A program made the position numbers and the translations under genes. A DNA stretch of 64,000 nucleotides. Origin: Torreya grandis (lineage: Eukaryota; Streptophyta; Pinopsida; Cupressales; Taxaceae). Under the pieces are notes generated by a model. It was not told the DNA's origin. It worked only from the letters and a program-made list of their open reading frames with translations, and searched no databases. Of the stretch, positions 59,900 to 64,000 are shown piece after piece; within the stretch, counting starts at the first letter, position 1; every line of letters begins with the position of its first letter. The stretch lies in contig JARHVA010004250.1 in the NCBI GenBank assembly GCA_037957365.1, positions 552,001-616,000 of the forward strand, read 5' to 3'.

Positions 59900-61330
59900 A
59901 GTTATTTTATTATCATAATTATAATTTTAAATTTCATATGGACCCATATAGGAGGAATCAAAATCATTGCCTTTAGCTAATGGCCAATGAGTTACCAAGC
60001 GTGGATTCTCTAAAACCATATGCTCAAATTCATCATGAACATTAGGCTAGATTTATGTATTAAATGATAGGAATGGAATTATGGACACTTTTAATTCCTA
60101 TTATTTCCCCATCTAATGGTACCTGAGACAAGTTTTCACTAAAAGACATGTTTTTATCTTGAATTTTCCATAACTTGAAAGTGGATCAAAAAGGTTTTTG
60201 GTTACGAATCTCAATGTTTCATTTCTATTTTTACTAAGAGATTTTTCATAATCACCTAAGTAGGATATAATTTAAAAATTATACATGAATCCTTTCTCGT
60301 GATCACCAATATGGATGCCTTCTCTTAATCCCATGAATTCAAAAATAGATTCTTCTTTTTCAAATGTATCATGAATGAGATATTGGTATTACTAGTCTTA
60401 ATCAATAAGATTGAGATAATGGAGTGTGATGTAAATGGTATGAGCAATAGAAATAGTGATAACGTAATGGGTATCTAATAGGATAGTATTGATAAGATCA
60501 TCATAAATACTATAAAAAGGATTTGTATTTCTATTCAGAACATCATCTTTTACCACACATGTAAGATCCTTTAGGCGATAGGTGGGTACAACCTTGGGAT
60601 TGTATCTAAGACCTTATTTATTATAATTTTTTATAGTTAGAATATGATATATTCTAATTTTTATTTTTCCCTAAGTTATTTTCCTTTGTAATTGTTATGG
60701 GCCATGATTTTATTGGGAACAAGGTATTCTTTACTCTATAAACAATGAGATGGATCCTCAATGTATAGCCATGAATCATCTTCTAGATTCAAATCTTCTG
60801 AAATGAAATCCTTTCTTGGAACAAATGGTAGGATTTTATATAATATAGGATGTTTTACCTTTTTTCACCACTCCATCTTGGACTAGCCATAGAACTTACA
60901 TAATCTAGGTAATTTGGCAATATGAAATGCATCATTAAACTTATATATACCAATATTTTTTTATGAATATTATAATGATATGAATTTAATGAGGGGAATG
61001 TTGAGTTATAGGAAGAAACAATGAGAGTATCAGTATCTATATAGTTGGACTTGGGTGGATCAGACATGACTTGCTTGTCCTTTTTAATAAGTTGAGCAAT
61101 ACTAGGATAATAAGTATATTGACTCCCTTCTACTTCTAAATGCTTATGATATTGATATTGTTCAAAATCTCCAAGAATAGTCACATCCATGCCATAATTC
61201 ATAACTTAGTACATTGATGAAGTGTGGAAGGCACTACATGCATATTGTGAATCCACAAATGACAAAGAAAAAGATTATATGGAAAATTAAGATCAATGAC
61301 ATGATAAATGGTGTTATGAATAAGGCATCC
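59900..61330 (-). pseudogene. Tat-like gypsy protease-RT linker, decayed
   Basis: The minus strand continues from the protease with WIHNMHAVPST near 61,240-61,205, then the 115-codon open stretch 61,202-60,855 (MNYGMDVTILGDFEQYQYHK ... MASPRWSGEKR). It matches the post-protease linker of Tat-type elements (GRPWIH.M.AVPS; IPGD; SP.W). A GLGKN-like piece (NNLGKNKN) appears near 60,670, and HDEFEHMVLENPRLVTHW with GNDFDSSYMGP near 60,035-59,940. Below about 59,900 the frame is lost and the shared block begins. Confidence 0.72.
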
Positions 61331-61399
61331 ATCCTAAATAGGTAAAGAAATTATTTTAATAGTTATTTCTCTATGTTATCACACCCCTTAATGGTAATG

Positions 61400-61720
61400 G
61401 CATGATTCTTTAAATCTACTAAAGTATATCCCAGTCATATAACTAACTTTAGTGGAATAATATTAAGACATGATCCATTATCTATCAGTACCCTCTTAAT
61501 CTTATGATGGGTAATTGTAACCTCAATGTATATATAATTAGTGTAATAATCCCTAGGGGATGATATATTAGTTTAATCAAATGTCATTTGTTGACCAATA
61601 TGTAAATTACCCACAAATGTTTGAAATTTTTCTAGTGTAATATTATTGGGAACTTGAGATTGGCTCAAAAGTTTGTATAAGACATCCTTGTGTAACTGAG
61701 AAGTACATAACAGATCTAAA
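61400..61720 (-). pseudogene. Tat-like gypsy aspartic protease, decayed
   Basis: Minus-strand reading: LYKLLSQSQVPNNITLEKFQ, TFVGNLHIGQQMTFD and ISSPRDYYTNYIYIEVTI, followed by the active-site segment KIKRVLIDNGSCLNIIPLKL near 61,500-61,440 and TLVDLKNHAITIKG. The catalytic triad reads DNG, with the Asp kept. Stops fall mainly at Gln and Arg/Trp codons. Protease would cut the Gag-Pol precursor. Confidence 0.78.
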
Positions 61721-62650
61721 ATGGAAATTTATGATAGTGTTTCATTTAGTTAATCAAAAATATCATTAATTTTTGATAGGATGTATATTCTTGGATTTAG
61801 ACTAATTTTGAGTAGGAGAAGAATTAGACAGTGGAATTTGAATAGGTCCTTGAATGGTAATCTTTGAGTGTCAAGTTATAATAGAACAATCTCAAATTGG
61901 GATTCAAATTATAGAATGTGAAGTAGATTAGATAGATCTTGGAATAATCACTTGAGGATAAGAATTATGAGATGGAGGAACTCTTAAGAGAGATGGACCT
62001 AATCCTAGAATTGAGGGATTTGCTTACTTATAATTATTAGAACAAGAATAGGGATTTATGGTAATGGTTATAACATGATGTTCCATGACATGGCCCATTA
62101 TATTGTAATCATAGTGATTATCATGTTAGTAAACAGTATTAACCAAAGACTCATGATTTTTTTTACAACTATTAATTAAGCTTTGCTCATTTTGATTAGT
62201 ATTATACCATGGGATTGGATTTTTGTATATTCCCATGTTTTAATCAGTGTTAGTAGATGATGCATTGTTCAAATTTATTCATCCTCTATCACTTTAATAT
62301 TATATAATATGTTAAAGTTTTACACACCTATGAATGGTATGTACTTTAATTTTCTCATTATCCCTATACCAATTTGGTTTAGGTTGAGATTCATAAAAAG
62401 GCTTAATGTTCGACCATCCAATCAAGTTTGCACCCATAAGTTTTTAGAACACATTCTCAATATGTTCTCCCATTTTGTTAAATTAATGTCAATCAAAATA
62501 CCCTCTTGGATGAGGCTACTAAGGTGTCTTATATATAGGTGGTACTTAAAGTGTTTAAACATGTCATGCCTCTATAACACCATTATTAACTATATTTTTA
62601 TTATGATTAAAAGGTTTTAGATTATCTACCACATCTTTTGGATTTAATGG
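61721..62650 (-). other. Gag-protease spacer of the second Tat-like copy
   Basis: Decayed, low-information sequence between gag and protease. No zinc knuckle could be identified with confidence. The 103-codon plus-strand open stretch at 62,309-62,620 has no support. Confidence 0.45.
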
Positions 62651-64000
62651 AATCTTAGTTCTAAGTCATGTTGTTTTTTTATTTTTTATTATGATTCTTA
62701 CTAGAAGATTGACTTTAAGACTGATTTGAACAATATGTATCAATCAATCCTTTATCTATAAATGCTCTCTCTCTATTTGAACACCTTTTATAATAACATC
62801 ATCAATGTTATATGTACATTGTAATATAAGATTGATCATAAGATCTGAATTAACATTTTTCATGAAGATATTGGTAAACTCAATGTCTGGTAGTGTATAC
62901 AGACATCTACTAGCTAATGTGTGCCATATTTTAAAATAGGTAGCAAAACTTTCACCTTCCTTTTGTTTGATAGCACATAAATTTATTTTAGTTAACTCAT
63001 GTTCCATATTATAAGAAAAATGTTTGATAAACTTTTCAGATAATCCATCAAAATATGGAACATAATTCCTTGGAAGATGTGTGAACCACTCTAATGTAGG
63101 TCCATCCAAACTCCATGACAATAGATGAAGTAGGATGTTGATATCATAACTGACCTCTTGGCAAGCCATAAAAAAAAAAGCTTAGATGTTCCCTTGGATC
63201 TCCTTTTTTTTTATATTTATCAAAATTTAGAATATCAAAATGAGATGGCAATGGTGTATGGAAAATATTAGAATAAAATGGTTATGAAAATATATGATCC
63301 ATCTTGTACTTTTGGTTTCTATTATTGACTTGTAATCCTGATATGGTATATTTGATCACTTGTAATTTTTTAGTGAGGAAAGTAGTTTGTGAAGTGTATG
63401 AAATATTATAGGACTGAGAATGGTATTGTGGATTAGTAAGATTGGAATGAATATTGTCTTACCCAATTAGAATTATTCATTCTATATCTGGGATTGAATT
63501 GAGTCGGAGGAACTTGGTATGGATTACTATTATAAGACACAATGGAAAGGCATCATTATGGCGAAGGAAGAAACATTTGATTTTATCTTAGGAATGGTTG
63601 TTGATTATTTGAAACATATTGTTATGTATATAAAAAGACTTGACAAATATTATAAGCATTTTTAGACACATTGGAATGGGCAAGTTACAAAATTGATGAA
63701 ATATTTCATGGTTCAATGGGAACTTCTTGAGAATACCCCAAATTTTACAATTGTTTCAAAGTAATTCACTTAGACAAATTTGAAATAATGGGCTTGTGGG
63801 ACAATTTATGGGGATTGGGAAATGTTAAAATTTATCATAAAATAGGTTGTGAAGACTCTTCAAGTACCTTTATTTAATCCATAGATGTTTCAACATGAGG
63901 AAGTGGATCAATTATGGTTTCTTTTTATTTATGTTCAATTGGGGGATCGGTAACTAGATTAATTATAAATGAACAAAGGAAATTAATTGTTTATTTATCT
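62651..64000 (-). pseudogene. Tat-like gypsy gag, decayed, running to the window edge
   Basis: An open stretch of 137 codons (63,169-62,756) reads MACQEVSYDINILLHLLSWS, LDGPTLEWFTHLP, LSEKFIKHFSYNMEHELTK, CAIKQKEGESFATYFKIWHT and FTNIFMKNVNSDLM, the standard Retrotrans_gag capsid of Tat/Athila-type elements. Upstream on the same strand, KKGDPREHL lies just before it (63,215-63,185; usually GDPKEHL). A Pro/Gln/Asn-rich N-terminal part follows toward higher coordinates (NPYQVPPTQFNPRYRMNNSN near 63,520-63,455). The start of gag and the LTR are outside or unrecognised; the window ends here. With the linker and shared block it forms one element copy with the same orientation as the 15.5-25 kb pol. 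Confidence 0.8.

Noticed and set aside
60855..61202. 115-codon minus-strand frame as an independent gene
   Set aside because: Its sequence continues the protease frame (WIHNMHAVPST just before it) and matches the protease-RT linker of Tat-like elements.
62309..62620. 103-codon plus-strand open frame
   Set aside because: No motif, and it is antisense to the gag-protease spacer of a minus-strand element; likely chance.
1..64000. An intact host gene or a coordinated multi-gene system
   Set aside because: I looked for long open frames, conserved enzyme motifs and plausible exon series outside the elements and found none.

Overview
The window looks like intergenic DNA from a large, repeat-filled plant nuclear genome. 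It is visibly AT-rich and poor in CG, and I find no intact host gene, rRNA or tRNA gene. What can be read is a set of old, nested LTR retrotransposons of classic plant types (Ty1/copia, Ty3/gypsy Tat-like, Ty3/gypsy chromodomain-type) and one decayed plant mobile domain (PMD) protein. The species cannot be named from the sequence. Almost every coding stretch is broken by in-frame stops that fit C-to-T or G-to-A change (CAG/CAA to TAG/TAA, TGG to TAG/TGA, CGA to TGA), while the reading frame is often kept over 1-3 kb. That is what long-silenced, methylated plant elements look like.

Layout. 1-15.5 kb: mostly anonymous sequence, with a decayed polyprotein-like region (minus, 1.25-2.95 kb), an array of stem-loop repeats (4.2-6.5 kb), a decayed Lys/Glu/Gln-rich protein (minus, 7.1-8.7 kb), a second hairpin cluster (9.25-9.57 kb), a 28-bp-arm inverted repeat (10.6 kb) and the PMD/coiled-coil pseudogene (plus, 11.35-13.25 kb). 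15.5-24.9 kb: a minus-strand Tat-like gypsy pol, with a 4.1-kb chromodomain gypsy element nested upstream of its RT. 25.2-31.5 kb: the 5' half of a gypsy element with a 4-kb LTR (LTR, PBS, gag, protease, RT). 31.5-40.2 kb: a plus-strand, gag-only, copia-type element with LTRs of up to 3.2 kb. 40.2-41.9 kb: mostly unassigned, with an acidic pseudogene fragment.

41.9-46.9 kb: RNase H, integrase and 3' LTR of the same gypsy family, in minus orientation; its LTR carries a (TA)n-centred snap-back structure. 46.9-52.6 kb: a second, minus-strand copy of the gag-only element. 52.6-57.4 kb: the youngest insertion, a complete-ended copia element with 635/654-bp LTRs, TSD AACTC, PBS and polypurine tract. 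It sits in the LTR of the gag-only element and is itself shortened by in-frame deletions. 57.4-64 kb: a second Tat-like gypsy copy on the minus strand (gag, protease, linker, and a ~2-kb block shared with the 18.9-24.9 kb region).

No gene here is likely to be functional today. The most notable signals are the repeated gag-only element architecture, the PMD coiled-coil pseudogene with more than 40 stops and no frameshift, the heptad-encoding 21-bp repeats inside the copia polyprotein that echo motifs in its own LTR, the (TA)n snap-back palindromes, and two hairpin repeat families whose stems show compensatory changes.
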